Source of the DNA: JAIBBG01 sp040381475
GTDB taxonomy: Bacteria; Bacteroidota; Bacteroidia; Flavobacteriales_D; Sanyastnellaceae
DNA length: 64,000 bases
Assembly (NCBI GenBank): GCA_040381475.1
Contig: JBEIHH010000005.1
Coordinates: 1 to 64,000 of the forward strand
Reading direction: 5' to 3'
The notes below the pieces were generated by a model. It did no database searches. It had not been told where the DNA came from and saw only the letters and a program-made list of their open reading frames with translations. This document shows positions 35,294-43,534 of this stretch, piece by piece. The stretch's first letter is position 1, and each line of letters opens with the position of its first letter. Both the position numbers and the translations under genes were made by a program.

Positions 35294-35806
35294 ATGAAGA
35301 TCAGTTTATTATTCGCTATTGTCGGTTTTAGCATAACTGCCTGTTCACAGAATAACCGACAAGTCATCAATGACCAATTCTCCCGTCTGACCGGCAATTG
35401 GGAAGGTTTTATGGAATATACCGATATGTATGACAATAAAATCAAATACAGTATGCCCGCAGAGTGCCAGACCCTGTACAATGGCAAAAAATGGCAATAT
35501 GCCGTTCAATATGACGAAGGCGAAGGAGAAAAATCTGGCGGAAAAGGTGATTGTACGGTCAATGATGATGGCACGCGGATGAACTACGATGGAGTGGTTT
35601 GGAATGTGGTAAATGTCACGCAAAAGGGAGATTCAATTAATATTGTACTCGAAACAACGGGTAAAGAAAATCGCAAAAAAGCCAATCTGAGGAGAACCAT
35701 TTTTTCGACTTCAGAAACATTTTCAATTTTGGAAGAGGTCAATTTTGTAGAGGAAGGACCAAACTACATTCTTCGCAATAAACACGTATTCAGAAGGAAG
35801 AAGTAG
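35294..35806 (+). CDS. Small lipoprotein, unknown function
   Basis: 170 residues from the ATG at 35294, where the signal MKISLLFAIVGFSITAC gives a lipobox with C17; a longer frame from 35165 adds 43 residues with no signal and is not supported. The mature part is a small beta-rich domain (LTGNWEGFMEYTDMYDNKI, then YDGVVWNVVNVTQKGDSIN, then NYILRNKHVFRRKK) that resembles lipocalin-like or heme-free DUF families by strand pattern only. Function unknown. It precedes the GT-C glycosyltransferase by 62 bases on the same strand. Confidence 0.7.
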   Translation: MKISLLFAIVGFSITACSQNNRQVINDQFSRLTGNWEGFMEYTDMYDNKIKYSMPAECQTLYNGKKWQYAVQYDEGEGEKSGGKGDCTVNDDGTRMNYDGVVWNVVNVTQKGDSINIVLETTGKENRKKANLRRTIFSTSETFSILEEVNFVEEGPNYILRNKHVFRRKK

Positions 35807-35868
35807 ATGCACTGATCTGATCAAGTCATCAAAAAAGCACGACATTTGCGCCCTACGATAAAAATGCT

Positions 35869-37503
35869 ATGATCGGCGCGAAGGCCTCTTTATTCGAAAA
35901 AATCACTCAATTCTCAGGATCACTGTCGATTCGAAATATCCTGATACTGGCATTCGTGGTAAGGTTGATGGCTGTGTTTTTTGCCCGCGGGTATATGATG
36001 CACGACGACCACTTCCTGACAGTCGAACCGGCAGCAAGTTGGGCTGATGGCAGCAATTTCAATCACTGGTTACCGGGCATTGGCAATAACAACCCACATC
36101 CCGAACCAATCAGCTTTTTTTATCCGGGAATACTTTATTCACTTTTTCAGATTTTGCAATGGATTGGCATTGAGAATCCGGAAATTCAGATGTATTTCAT
36201 CCGGCTAATCCATGCTGCCTATTCGCTGCTGACCATCTACTTTGCGTATAAAATCACAGAACGAATTTCGAATAAGTCCAATGCTTCTCAGGTAGGCATT
36301 CTGCTTGCTTTGATCGCCATTCTGCCTAATTTTTCTGTGCGCAATCTCGTTGAAATGTTTTGTATGCCACCGCTACTTGCGGGTATCTACCTCATCATTG
36401 CACACATACCTTTGAGAAACTTCAAGTTAGGGAAGGCCAAGTTTGAAGGGAACAATTTGAGTTCCTCCAGAAAATGGTCGGGGTTGAATTTTCTGATTAT
36501 TTCAGCGATACTGATGGGCGCAGCAGTCGGCATCAGATATCAAACCGGGCTGCTCGTGGCTTTGGCAGGATTAGTTTTGTTGATTCAACGAAGTTTTTTG
36601 TACGCTTTCCTTTTCGGAGTCATTTCATTCGGTACTTTTTTTCTCACTCAAATTGATGATGTCCTTCTTTGGGGAGGGCAGCCGTTTCAGCACCTTGCAG
36701 GCTACTTTCAATACAACAAGGAAAACGCATTGAATTATCCCGGATCACCACTGGCGTATCTCAGCTTCATTGGCATATTCATTCTTCCTCCGGTAAGTTT
36801 ATACCTTCTTGCAGGTTATCTTAAAATTTGGAAAAAACACTTGATTATTTGGCTTCCGGTAACCGGTTTTCTAATCTTCCACATTCTTTATCCTAACAGA
36901 CAGGAAAGATTTATACTACCGGCACTGCCATTCTTTGTCATTCTTGGTATCGTCGGCTGGAATCAACTCATGAACCCATCAACCCGTCTTATTCAAAATC
37001 AAAAACTTATTCGTTCCGGTTGGATTTTTTTCTGGGTATTGAATCTCTCGGCAATGCTCATTCTTTGTGTTACATACACCAAGAAAAGTCGCGTTGAAGC
37101 CATGAGTTATTTATATGAGCAGGGTGACTGCAAAAATTTCGTACTCGAATTCACGCACTCAGATGCTGGCGCCATGATGCCTCAATACTACTCCAACAAT
37201 TGGTCAGGGTACTATTATTTCCGAAAAGGCGATATTCCAAAGGATTATATCCTCAACATGGAACATGATCAGCGGACAACAAGAGGTCAATACCAACCAC
37301 GATTGATCCCAAATTATTTTCTCTTTTATGACGATGAGCAACTCGAATCAAGGGTGGCAACATTCAAAGAATACTTTCCATCAATAGAATACAAGACAAC
37401 TATCGAACCGGGCTGGTTCGATCGAATGTTGCATCAGTTAAATGACAAAAATTCATTAGAAAAAATTCATATCTATAAAGCCGAAGGCGGAATAACACAA
37501 TAA
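35869..37503 (+). CDS. GT-C membrane glycosyltransferase, GT22/PIG-B-like
   Basis: A 544-residue polytopic membrane protein with about ten hydrophobic spans. The first periplasmic loop has an acidic motif MMHDDHFLTVEPA (about 43-55) as in GT-C enzymes, which use lipid-linked sugars. HILYPNRQERFILPALPFF (about 338-356) matches the HKExRF-type signature of the GT22 (ALG9/PIG-B mannosyltransferase) family. It should transfer a sugar from a polyprenyl phosphate carrier to a glycan or protein outside the inner membrane. The C-terminal 140 residues are soluble. A DUF2461 gene follows 8 bases later. Confidence 0.8.
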   Translation: MIGAKASLFEKITQFSGSLSIRNILILAFVVRLMAVFFARGYMMHDDHFLTVEPAASWADGSNFNHWLPGIGNNNPHPEPISFFYPGILYSLFQILQWIGIENPEIQMYFIRLIHAAYSLLTIYFAYKITERISNKSNASQVGILLALIAILPNFSVRNLVEMFCMPPLLAGIYLIIAHIPLRNFKLGKAKFEGNNLSSSRKWSGLNFLIISAILMGAAVGIRYQTGLLVALAGLVLLIQRSFLYAFLFGVISFGTFFLTQIDDVLLWGGQPFQHLAGYFQYNKENALNYPGSPLAYLSFIGIFILPPVSLYLLAGYLKIWKKHLIIWLPVTGFLIFHILYPNRQERFILPALPFFVILGIVGWNQLMNPSTRLIQNQKLIRSGWIFFWVLNLSAMLILCVTYTKKSRVEAMSYLYEQGDCKNFVLEFTHSDAGAMMPQYYSNNWSGYYYFRKGDIPKDYILNMEHDQRTTRGQYQPRLIPNYFLFYDDEQLESRVATFKEYFPSIEYKTTIEPGWFDRMLHQLNDKNSLEKIHIYKAEGGITQ

Positions 37504-37511
37504 GAATTATT

Positions 37512-38174
37512 ATGAAATATTTCACGCCAGACTACCTGCAGTTTTTTAAAGATCTCGCCGGTAATAATAACCGGGAATGGTTTCATCAGAACAAAACACG
37601 CTATGATGCAAGTGTAAAAAAACCATTTGAAGTGTTCGTGGAGGATTTAATAAAAACAGTTCAGAAACACGACAAGAGCATTCAGATTAAGCCGTCAGAA
37701 GCGATATTCAGGATCAACCGTGACATTCGTTTTTCAAAGGAAAAAACACCATACAAGCTCAATGCTTCGGCCGTAATTGCACCGGGTGGCCGCAAAAGCA
37801 CGGGTTCATCGGGTCTCTATGTTGAATGTGGTCCGGAAAAGCTAGCGCTTGCAAGTGGAGTCTATTCACCGGAAAAAGAACAACTCCAGAATATCAGGGA
37901 ACTTATTGCGAAGAAACCCTCGAACCTGATGGACATTCTTGCAGATAAATCCTTCAAAAAAATTTGGGGTGAATTGCAGGGAGAGAAAAACAAAATTCTT
38001 TCTCCTGAATTCAAAAAAGCGGGGGAAAAATGTCCCTGGATTTACAACAAACAATTTTATACCTGGGTTGAATTAAATCCCAAATTCATAACTTCTGACA
38101 AACTGATGGACACGGTGCTGGAACATTATATCGCGGCAAAAGCCCTGTCTCAGTTTTTGAACAAAGCCAGTTAA
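37512..38174 (+). CDS. DUF2461 (TIGR02453) family protein
   Basis: A 220-residue cytoplasmic protein of the DUF2461 family. YLQFFKDLAGNNNREWFHQN opens it, followed by IFRINRDIRFSKEKTPYKLN and GLYVECGPEKLALASGVYSP, all typical of the family. No biochemical role is established. It follows the GT-C gene by 8 bases, so the two are likely co-transcribed. Convergent with the exonuclease gene, 29 bases away. Confidence 0.88.
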   Translation: MKYFTPDYLQFFKDLAGNNNREWFHQNKTRYDASVKKPFEVFVEDLIKTVQKHDKSIQIKPSEAIFRINRDIRFSKEKTPYKLNASAVIAPGGRKSTGSSGLYVECGPEKLALASGVYSPEKEQLQNIRELIAKKPSNLMDILADKSFKKIWGELQGEKNKILSPEFKKAGEKCPWIYNKQFYTWVELNPKFITSDKLMDTVLEHYIAAKALSQFLNKAS

Positions 38175-38203
38175 AATGAAAACGTTCTTGGAACAACTCT
38201 GAT

Positions 38204-39553
38204 TTATATTGGTACCTGATGGACAAGCGGAGAAATGTCAATATAGCCTTTAAAACGTGAATTGATGTTGTTGACTATAGACATGTTCGTTTCACTTGGC
38301 TGAATCGTATTCAAAGATAACACCTCAAAATCGGGTGCATTTTCAGTCGACGGGTAGTAGACATAACCTTGCAATAAGCCATTCCTGACAACAACATATG
38401 ATAATTCGTCATCATGGCGACCGGTTCCTTTGATTACGAATGAGGGTTCTCGTGTATGAAGAATTTGCACAGCCGATGATAGCACTTCATTGTGCTCAAC
38501 ATACGGCGGAAGATCGGCATGTATATCAAAAACATTCATACCAATCAATCTCGGATCAATTCCAAACTCGGATGATAGCTGTCCAAGCCAAGTTCTTGCA
38601 GCGTGCTCGGAAAAGAAGGTTTTGTGTGCCGTCATAGGGCGATTACTAATTTGCATCGCCAGACGATCATAACCTTTCTGGTCAGTATATTTTACAATAT
38701 TCACCCTCTGAGACTTTCGTTTCTGAGCGCTATTGTATGCCGGCCAGTGCCTGCGGATTTCAGAATCTTCCAGTAACAATGCGATCAACTCAGTTCCTGT
38801 TAATTCAACCCGTATTTGATGAATCTCCTTCATGAAGGCCTGCATCCGTTTTCCTTCTGAATTCGTTGTAAAATGCTGCTTGACTCTTTTCTTGATATTG
38901 TTGGCTTTTCCGATGTAAACAGGTTTGCCTTTTTCATTTAACATATAATACACACCGCAGGATTCAGGCAATCGGTTGTAGTCGTCCAAATTCAGATTTG
39001 GCGGCATATAAACTTCACCTGATGCGCGGGCAATCATCTTTCTGAATTCAGGCTCATCAATTTTTTCGCGAGAAATTTCAAAAACCCTCGTAGCGGCATA
39101 TGCATCGCTGAGCGCCCGGTGAGCTGCAGCATTGGTGATATCCAAGATTGTGCACAGATTTCCAAGACCATAAGACTTAAGACCAGGCATTGCCTTTCGA
39201 GCCAGCCTCATCGTGCAAAGGCGCGGAGCATTCCAGTTCCTTCCGATAGCTGCGAATTCCGCTTTGATAAATGAAAAGTCAAAGTTCACATTGTGAGCCA
39301 CGAAAATGGCATCTTCAAAAATCTCCTCAAGCTCATCTGCAACCTGATGAAATGGGGGAGCTCCTTCAAGCATCTCATCATTGATTCCTGTAAGCGCAAC
39401 AATGTATTGCGGTAAACGAACACCCGGATCTATAAGTGAGGTGAATTCCCTGATGACCTTTTCTCCATCATGCAAAACAACACCAATTTCAATGATGCCA
39501 TTACCTGCGGCATGGCTTCCTGTAGTTTCTATATCTGTGATTGCAAAAAGCAT
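38204..39553 (-). CDS. DnaQ-like exonuclease fused to a GIY-YIG (UvrC/Cho-like) nuclease
   Basis: 449 residues from the ATG at 39553, which places DIETTG at residues 7-12. A longer frame to 39607 would contain a candidate -7 box (TAAATTCG, minus strand 39578-39571) and is rejected. The exonuclease domain has D7, E9, VAHNVNFDFSF (about 85-95) and AHRALSDA (H145, D150), the DEDDh motifs. A GIY-YIG domain follows: CGVYYMLNEKGKPVYIG (about 199-215) with R223. The C-terminal part (about 280-449) has no family I recognise. DnaQ plus UvrC-N fusions are known in several phyla and are thought to act in DNA repair. Confidence 0.87.
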   Translation of the reverse strand: MLFAITDIETTGSHAAGNGIIEIGVVLHDGEKVIREFTSLIDPGVRLPQYIVALTGINDEMLEGAPPFHQVADELEEIFEDAIFVAHNVNFDFSFIKAEFAAIGRNWNAPRLCTMRLARKAMPGLKSYGLGNLCTILDITNAAAHRALSDAYAATRVFEISREKIDEPEFRKMIARASGEVYMPPNLNLDDYNRLPESCGVYYMLNEKGKPVYIGKANNIKKRVKQHFTTNSEGKRMQAFMKEIHQIRVELTGTELIALLLEDSEIRRHWPAYNSAQKRKSQRVNIVKYTDQKGYDRLAMQISNRPMTAHKTFFSEHAARTWLGQLSSEFGIDPRLIGMNVFDIHADLPPYVEHNEVLSSAVQILHTREPSFVIKGTGRHDDELSYVVVRNGLLQGYVYYPSTENAPDFEVLSLNTIQPSETNMSIVNNINSRFKGYIDISPLVHQVPI

Positions 39554-39684
39554 CCAATAAATCGATTGCACGAATTTACATGAGCAATTAAACGAAGCCT
39601 TCGGCATTTGTAAACATTCATAAAAAAACCCGAACCAGCAACAATAATGAGTACTTCCAATCGTTTACGGTGATTCCGTCGAGT

Positions 39685-40341
39685 ATGCGCTACCTCTGTT
39701 CAACAATGCTATTTCTTGTCTTGCCAATGGTAATTAGATCGCAAACGACTGAATTCGGTTTATTTTATACCTACGGCGTTTGTTTTAATACACATAGTAG
39801 CAATAAGGAGGTGATGCGACCTACAGATGGTTCTGCAGTTGGTGGATTTTTCCAGCTGAGCAATGGCAACAAGGCACTTGGATTCAGAGCGTCGCTTGAA
39901 TGGTGCAGGAATGACGCACTTTTCAGAATTTCAGATGAAACCGCCATTCGCAATTATCAGGGAGCCGCTGAACTTAAGCTGCAATGTACCTTGCCCATAA
40001 GCGCACGAAGCAAAATTGCGCTGGGCATAGCACCAAGTATCATTACATCCACAAGAATGGTTCTCGAATTCAGGAACAAATCGAACGGAACAATTTACGG
40101 TGAACAACACACATTGCAAACCACAGATGGAGAACTCAACGAACTCAATTCCTCCTTGTGCATCTCATGGTTTTATCAGATCCGGGGTCGGTTCAGCATT
40201 GGTCTGCATGCAGACCAGGATATGTTGAAACTATACGACCAAAATATCGCCATCAAACAACTGGAAGGTACGGATGATCGAACTTTCAATTTCCGCCGGA
40301 CATTTGTTAGTGCGTCAATGATTTTCCATCTTAAATATTAG
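39685..40341 (+). CDS. Putative outer-membrane beta-barrel protein
   Basis: 218 residues from the ATG at 39685 (a GTG at 39670 is possible but adds only five residues). Signal peptide MRYLCSTMLFLVLPMVIRSQ. The rest is alternating strands: TEFGLFYTYGVCFN, KALGFRASLEWCRN, AAELKLQCTLPI, SKIALGIAPSIITS and the terminal strand FVSASMIFHLKY, ending in an aromatic residue as outer-membrane barrels do. It resembles PorT/OmpW-sized barrels. No family is recognised. It is divergent from the exonuclease gene. Confidence 0.62.
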   Translation: MRYLCSTMLFLVLPMVIRSQTTEFGLFYTYGVCFNTHSSNKEVMRPTDGSAVGGFFQLSNGNKALGFRASLEWCRNDALFRISDETAIRNYQGAAELKLQCTLPISARSKIALGIAPSIITSTRMVLEFRNKSNGTIYGEQHTLQTTDGELNELNSSLCISWFYQIRGRFSIGLHADQDMLKLYDQNIAIKQLEGTDDRTFNFRRTFVSASMIFHLKY

Positions 40342-40454
40342 AAAGGCACTTGTGAGGCTGAAGTCGTCAACCTCAGAATATACATTTCACCGCCACTAAG
40401 GCTTCGCTTACCGACAACTGACAGCTTGTCACTGCTGTAGTTCTGGTACAAGAA

Positions 40455-40483
40455 TTGAAAACCTTGTGTACATATTAATTTAG
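40455..40483 (+). promoter_or_regulatory. Candidate promoter for the lemA operon
   Basis: TTG at 40455-40457 and TAATTTAG at 40476-40483 (one mismatch to TAnnTTTG), spaced by 18 bases. It ends 17 bases before the lemA ATG. Confidence 0.35.
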
Positions 40484-40500
40484 CAAAAAATTTGATCAAC

Positions 40501-41151
40501 ATGAACAAAACTTCACTTGCCATTGCAGGACTGCTCATTGCCATTCTTGTTGGCTTTGGCCTTTTTTATTTGTATGCTGCCGGGGTTCGCGACACCGCAG
40601 TAAAAAACCAGGAAACAGTAGATGAGGCCTGGGGCAATGTGCAGGGTGCTTATCAGCGCAGAGCAGACCTTATAGGAAATCTGGTGGAAACAGTTCGCGC
40701 CGCAGCGCAAAATGAGAAAGACATCCTGATTGGAGTCACACAAGCAAGATCAGGTATTGTACAATACACTGACAGTGTTGGCCGTGTTATAACAGATCTC
40801 GCACAAAAATCGAAGAATGCCAAATCACCTGCAGAACTTGAACAGACTGATGTGATGGTTATGAATACATACAGAGGCTTTCGTGGTTTTATGACTGAAA
40901 ATTATCCGACCATTCAGTCAACACAGAATTTTTCGACTTTGCAGGCACAGCTGGAAGGCACTGAAAACAGAATCAACACCGAACGCAACCGATACAATGA
41001 ATCTGTAAAAAACTACAATTCGCACATACGGGGAACATTTAAAAAGATGGGCCTGAGTCTTGTGGCTTCGGAGGAAGACAATTTCAAAGTTCGTGAAATG
41101 TTCGAAGCCAAGGCAGGCGCAGAGGACGCACCAGTTGTGAAATTCGATTAA
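40501..41151 (+). CDS. lemA: LemA family membrane protein
   Basis: 216 residues from the ATG at 40501 (a TTG three codons upstream is less likely). An N-terminal membrane span (about 4-27) is followed by the LemA helical bundle: VKNQETVDEAWGNVQGAYQRRADLIGNLV, with the ILIGVTQARS segment, then AQLEGTENRINTERNRYNESVKNYN at the end. LemA proteins form oligomeric bundles and occur beside TPM-domain proteins; their job is probably membrane-linked. The stop overlaps the next start (TAATG), and three further genes follow. Confidence 0.92.
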   Translation: MNKTSLAIAGLLIAILVGFGLFYLYAAGVRDTAVKNQETVDEAWGNVQGAYQRRADLIGNLVETVRAAAQNEKDILIGVTQARSGIVQYTDSVGRVITDLAQKSKNAKSPAELEQTDVMVMNTYRGFRGFMTENYPTIQSTQNFSTLQAQLEGTENRINTERNRYNESVKNYNSHIRGTFKKMGLSLVASEEDNFKVREMFEAKAGAEDAPVVKFD

Positions 41152-41627
41152 TGGACAATATCAAGGAAACAGCTGACATGGATGACGTTTTCACCGACGA
41201 GGTGAAAGCTAGAATTGAGGCTGCAATACAAATAGCTGAGTCAAACACTTCGTGCGAGTTAAGGGTGCATATCGAAGACAATTGTCCTGAGGATCCTTTG
41301 GACAGGGCTGCTTTCATTTTCGCCCAACTGGAAATGCACAAAACCAAACTCAGAAATGGAGTGCTGATTTATCTCGCATTGGGATCACACAAACTTGCCA
41401 TAATCGGTGATGTAGGTATAAACGTCAAAATGGCTGCCAATGCATGGGATGAAATTTATACTTCGATGATTGAACACTTCAAACAAGACCAGTACGAACA
41501 AGGTATCATTCGCGGAGTAGAACTAGTTGGTAAGTCCATCAAAGCATTCTTTCCTATTGAATCGAATGACAAAAACGAACTTTCAAATCAGGTGACAACC
41601 GGAAATAATATGAAACCAAGGCGATGA
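41151..41627 (+). CDS. TPM-domain protein, soluble form
   Basis: A 158-residue protein with a TPM phosphatase-like fold and no signal peptide or membrane span. It has KARIEAAIQIAESNTSCELRVHIED (about 20-44), RNGVLIYLALGSHKLAIIGD (about 65-84) and QGIIRGVELVGKSI (about 128-141). Strand and helix order match TPM domains of the YgcG/DUF5130 group. It overlaps lemA by one base and the next TPM gene by four. Probably a partner or decoy of the membrane-bound TPM protein (inference). Confidence 0.82.
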   Translation: MDNIKETADMDDVFTDEVKARIEAAIQIAESNTSCELRVHIEDNCPEDPLDRAAFIFAQLEMHKTKLRNGVLIYLALGSHKLAIIGDVGINVKMAANAWDEIYTSMIEHFKQDQYEQGIIRGVELVGKSIKAFFPIESNDKNELSNQVTTGNNMKPRR

Positions 41628-42445
41628 GAAAACTATTCATCATCCTCTGGCTCCTACCCCTGGCGGCTTTTTCACAAAAAGCAGGTCAGGAATGTTTTCC
41701 GCCTAAGGCTTTAAAACTGGTGTACGACGAGCCAGGTGTATTGAGTTCCGGCGAAAAACAACTTCTGGAAAATTCACTGGTTACATTTTCGGATAGCACC
41801 AGTAACCAGATTGCTGTGGTCGTTGTGGATGACCTCTGCGGTATGGAAAAGGCACAGTTTGCAATTGAGTTGGGTGAACTGTGGGGAGTAGGTCAGGCAA
41901 AGGAAGACAACGGAATTGTTGTTCTTGTAAAAATCAAAACACCTGAATCAAAGGGTGAGGCATTTATTGCTGTCGGGCGAGGTCTGGAAGGCGTCATTCC
42001 GGATGCAATTGCTTTGGAAATTATTGAACGGGAGATGATTCCTCATTTCCGGAGCAACAACTATGGCAGGGGAATACAGTCGGGCGTTGATGTATTGATG
42101 GAACTGGCCCGCGGTGAGTACAATTCCGCTTCCTATTCATCCAAAAAATCACTTTCAGGTGGTACTGTATTGTTCATCATACTTGGAGTGATTGGTGTTA
42201 TAGCGATCGCAATGTCCATCAGGGTATATCAGGTGCGCAAATACGCGAGAATCAACAGTCTGAGCTTCTGGGTTGCCTGGGCATTGCTGAACAATGTTCA
42301 CAGACATCACAGCGGGTCATGGCAGGATTTCAGCCGGGGTCGTGGTGGATTTGGCGGATGGTCCGGAGGTGGCGGCGGCGGCGGTGGTTTTGGTGGATTC
42401 GGAGGCGGAAGTTTCGGGGGCGGCGGGGCCGGCGGAAGTTGGTAA
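41624..42445 (+). CDS. TPM-domain membrane protein with Gly-rich tail
   Basis: 273 residues. Signal peptide MRKLFIILWLLPLAAFSQ. TPM domain (about 30-160): LVYDEPGVLSSGEKQLLENSL, NQIAVVVVDDLCG, LWGVGQAKEDNGIVVLVKI and EAFIAVGRGLEGVIPD. One membrane span at about 180-204 (GTVLFIILGVIGVIAIAMSI). The last 40 residues are almost pure Gly, Phe and Ser (GGWSGGGGGGGGFGGFGGG), as in many YgcG-type proteins. LemA and TPM together are a widespread pair. It overlaps the preceding gene by 4 bases and is followed by the DjlA-like gene after 15 bases. Confidence 0.88.
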   Translation: MRKLFIILWLLPLAAFSQKAGQECFPPKALKLVYDEPGVLSSGEKQLLENSLVTFSDSTSNQIAVVVVDDLCGMEKAQFAIELGELWGVGQAKEDNGIVVLVKIKTPESKGEAFIAVGRGLEGVIPDAIALEIIEREMIPHFRSNNYGRGIQSGVDVLMELARGEYNSASYSSKKSLSGGTVLFIILGVIGVIAIAMSIRVYQVRKYARINSLSFWVAWALLNNVHRHHSGSWQDFSRGRGGFGGWSGGGGGGGGFGGFGGGSFGGGGAGGSW

Positions 42446-42460
42446 GAATTTTTACAACAA

Positions 42461-43210
42461 ATGAGTTACAGTAAATGGATTGGCGGAGCATTGGGATGGG
42501 CCATGGGCGGTCCCATAGGTGCTCTTTTTGGATTTGCGCTCGGGTATATAGCCGATGACAGCGCATTCAAAGGATCGAAGGCTCAGCCTTCAGCAAACCG
42601 CAACTACGAAAAGTACAGGCATCACACAAACTCGGGTGATTTTTCCTCCGCATTGATCGTATTGTCAGCTGCCATCATGAAGGCAGACAATAAACTGATG
42701 AAATCTGAACTTGATTATATCAGAGAATTCTTCAGAAAGCAATTTGGTGAAGCTGCCGCTGCCCAGCAAATTGGCTTACTGAAAGAATTACTCAAAAAAG
42801 ATATTCAGGTAAAGGAGGTCTGTGAGCAAATACGCTATTACATGGAACACGCCAATAGGCTCCAACTCATGTATTACCTTTTCGGAATCGCGTTATCGGA
42901 CGGTCAGGTCGATAAATCCGAAATGCATTTGATCGAGCAGATTGCAGGCTATCTTGGACTTTCCGATAAAGATTACGCATCGCTGAAGGCTATGCACTAC
43001 AAGGATAAAGACGCTGCATATAAAATTCTTGAAATTGAAAAAACGGCTACTGACGAAGAAATCAAAAAGGCCTATCGCAGAATGGCAATGAAATACCATC
43101 CGGATAAGGTCAGAGGGTTGGGTGAACAACACGAAAAAGCAGCTCAGGAAAAATTCATCAAGGTTCAGGAAGCCTACGAGCAGCTGAAGACAGAAAGAGG
43201 CATGAAGTAA
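42461..43210 (+). CDS. DjlA-like TerB plus J-domain co-chaperone
   Basis: A 249-residue protein. Residues 1-32 form a Gly-rich hydrophobic segment (KWIGGALGWAMGGPIGALFG), probably a membrane anchor. A TerB-like helical domain covers about 60-180 (ALIVLSAAIMKADNKLMKSELD, FGIALSDGQVDKSEMHLIEQIA). A J-domain ends the protein with YHPDK, the HPD motif at 213-215, which activates Hsp70/DnaK. This order matches DjlA. The gene ends the LemA-TPM-TPM operon and may link it to chaperone action at the membrane. A terminator lies about 150 bases downstream. Confidence 0.88.
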   Translation: MSYSKWIGGALGWAMGGPIGALFGFALGYIADDSAFKGSKAQPSANRNYEKYRHHTNSGDFSSALIVLSAAIMKADNKLMKSELDYIREFFRKQFGEAAAAQQIGLLKELLKKDIQVKEVCEQIRYYMEHANRLQLMYYLFGIALSDGQVDKSEMHLIEQIAGYLGLSDKDYASLKAMHYKDKDAAYKILEIEKTATDEEIKKAYRRMAMKYHPDKVRGLGEQHEKAAQEKFIKVQEAYEQLKTERGMK

Positions 43211-43362
43211 TTTATCTTCAAAACAAATGCGGGATTCATTCTAAAATCTTTACGAATCCATTCATAAATGCAGAATATTCAATACCTTCACTTCTGGAAG
43301 TGTTTGTTCTTCAATGAAGAAGCATTACCTGATAGTTTTTAGTTTTTCAGTTTAAGCCATCT

Positions 43363-43390
43363 AGCCCTGCGAGTTTTTGCGGGGCTTTTT
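43363..43390 (+). terminator. Rho-independent terminator of the LemA/DjlA operon
   Basis: Stem AGCCCTGC (43363-43370) with GCGGGGCT (43379-43386), one G-U pair, 8-base loop, followed by TTTT. It lies about 150 bases after the DjlA-like stop and before the promoter of the lectin-like gene. Confidence 0.86.
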
Positions 43391-43447
43391 GGTGACACAA
43401 CCCGAGCCTGAGTAGCCGAAATATGCCTGTAAAACCACGATCATACT

Positions 43448-43455
43448 TACATTTG
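43448..43455 (+). promoter_or_regulatory. -7 box before the lectin-like T9SS gene
   Basis: TACATTTG fits TAnnTTTG exactly and would give a leader of about 75 bases to the ATG at 43535. No TTG at the -33 spacing. Confidence 0.4.
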
Positions 43456-43534
43456 CTTTAACCGGTTGAATCAGTGCAATGATCACAATGCTCAGCCGAA
43501 TCCATATTTCAAAGGACATTCAACCGATCAAGGA

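Larger units (their letters stand above)
43211..43534. other. 324-base intergenic region with terminator and promoter
   Basis: No gene supported. It contains a terminator (43363-43390), a -7 box (43448-43455), and two small inverted repeats, CACTTC/GAAGTG at 43289-43302 and TTCTTCA/TGAAGAA at 43307-43321, of unknown meaning. Confidence 0.6.

Noticed and set aside
39554..39607. Longer N-terminus for the exonuclease/GIY-YIG gene
   Set aside because: It contains a promoter-like box, and the exonuclease domain starts directly at the ATG at 39553.
42340..42445. Gly-rich run suspected as an assembly artefact or tandem repeat
   Set aside because: Gly/Phe/Ser tails are normal for YgcG-type TPM proteins, and the codons are mixed GGT/GGC/GGA/GGG.
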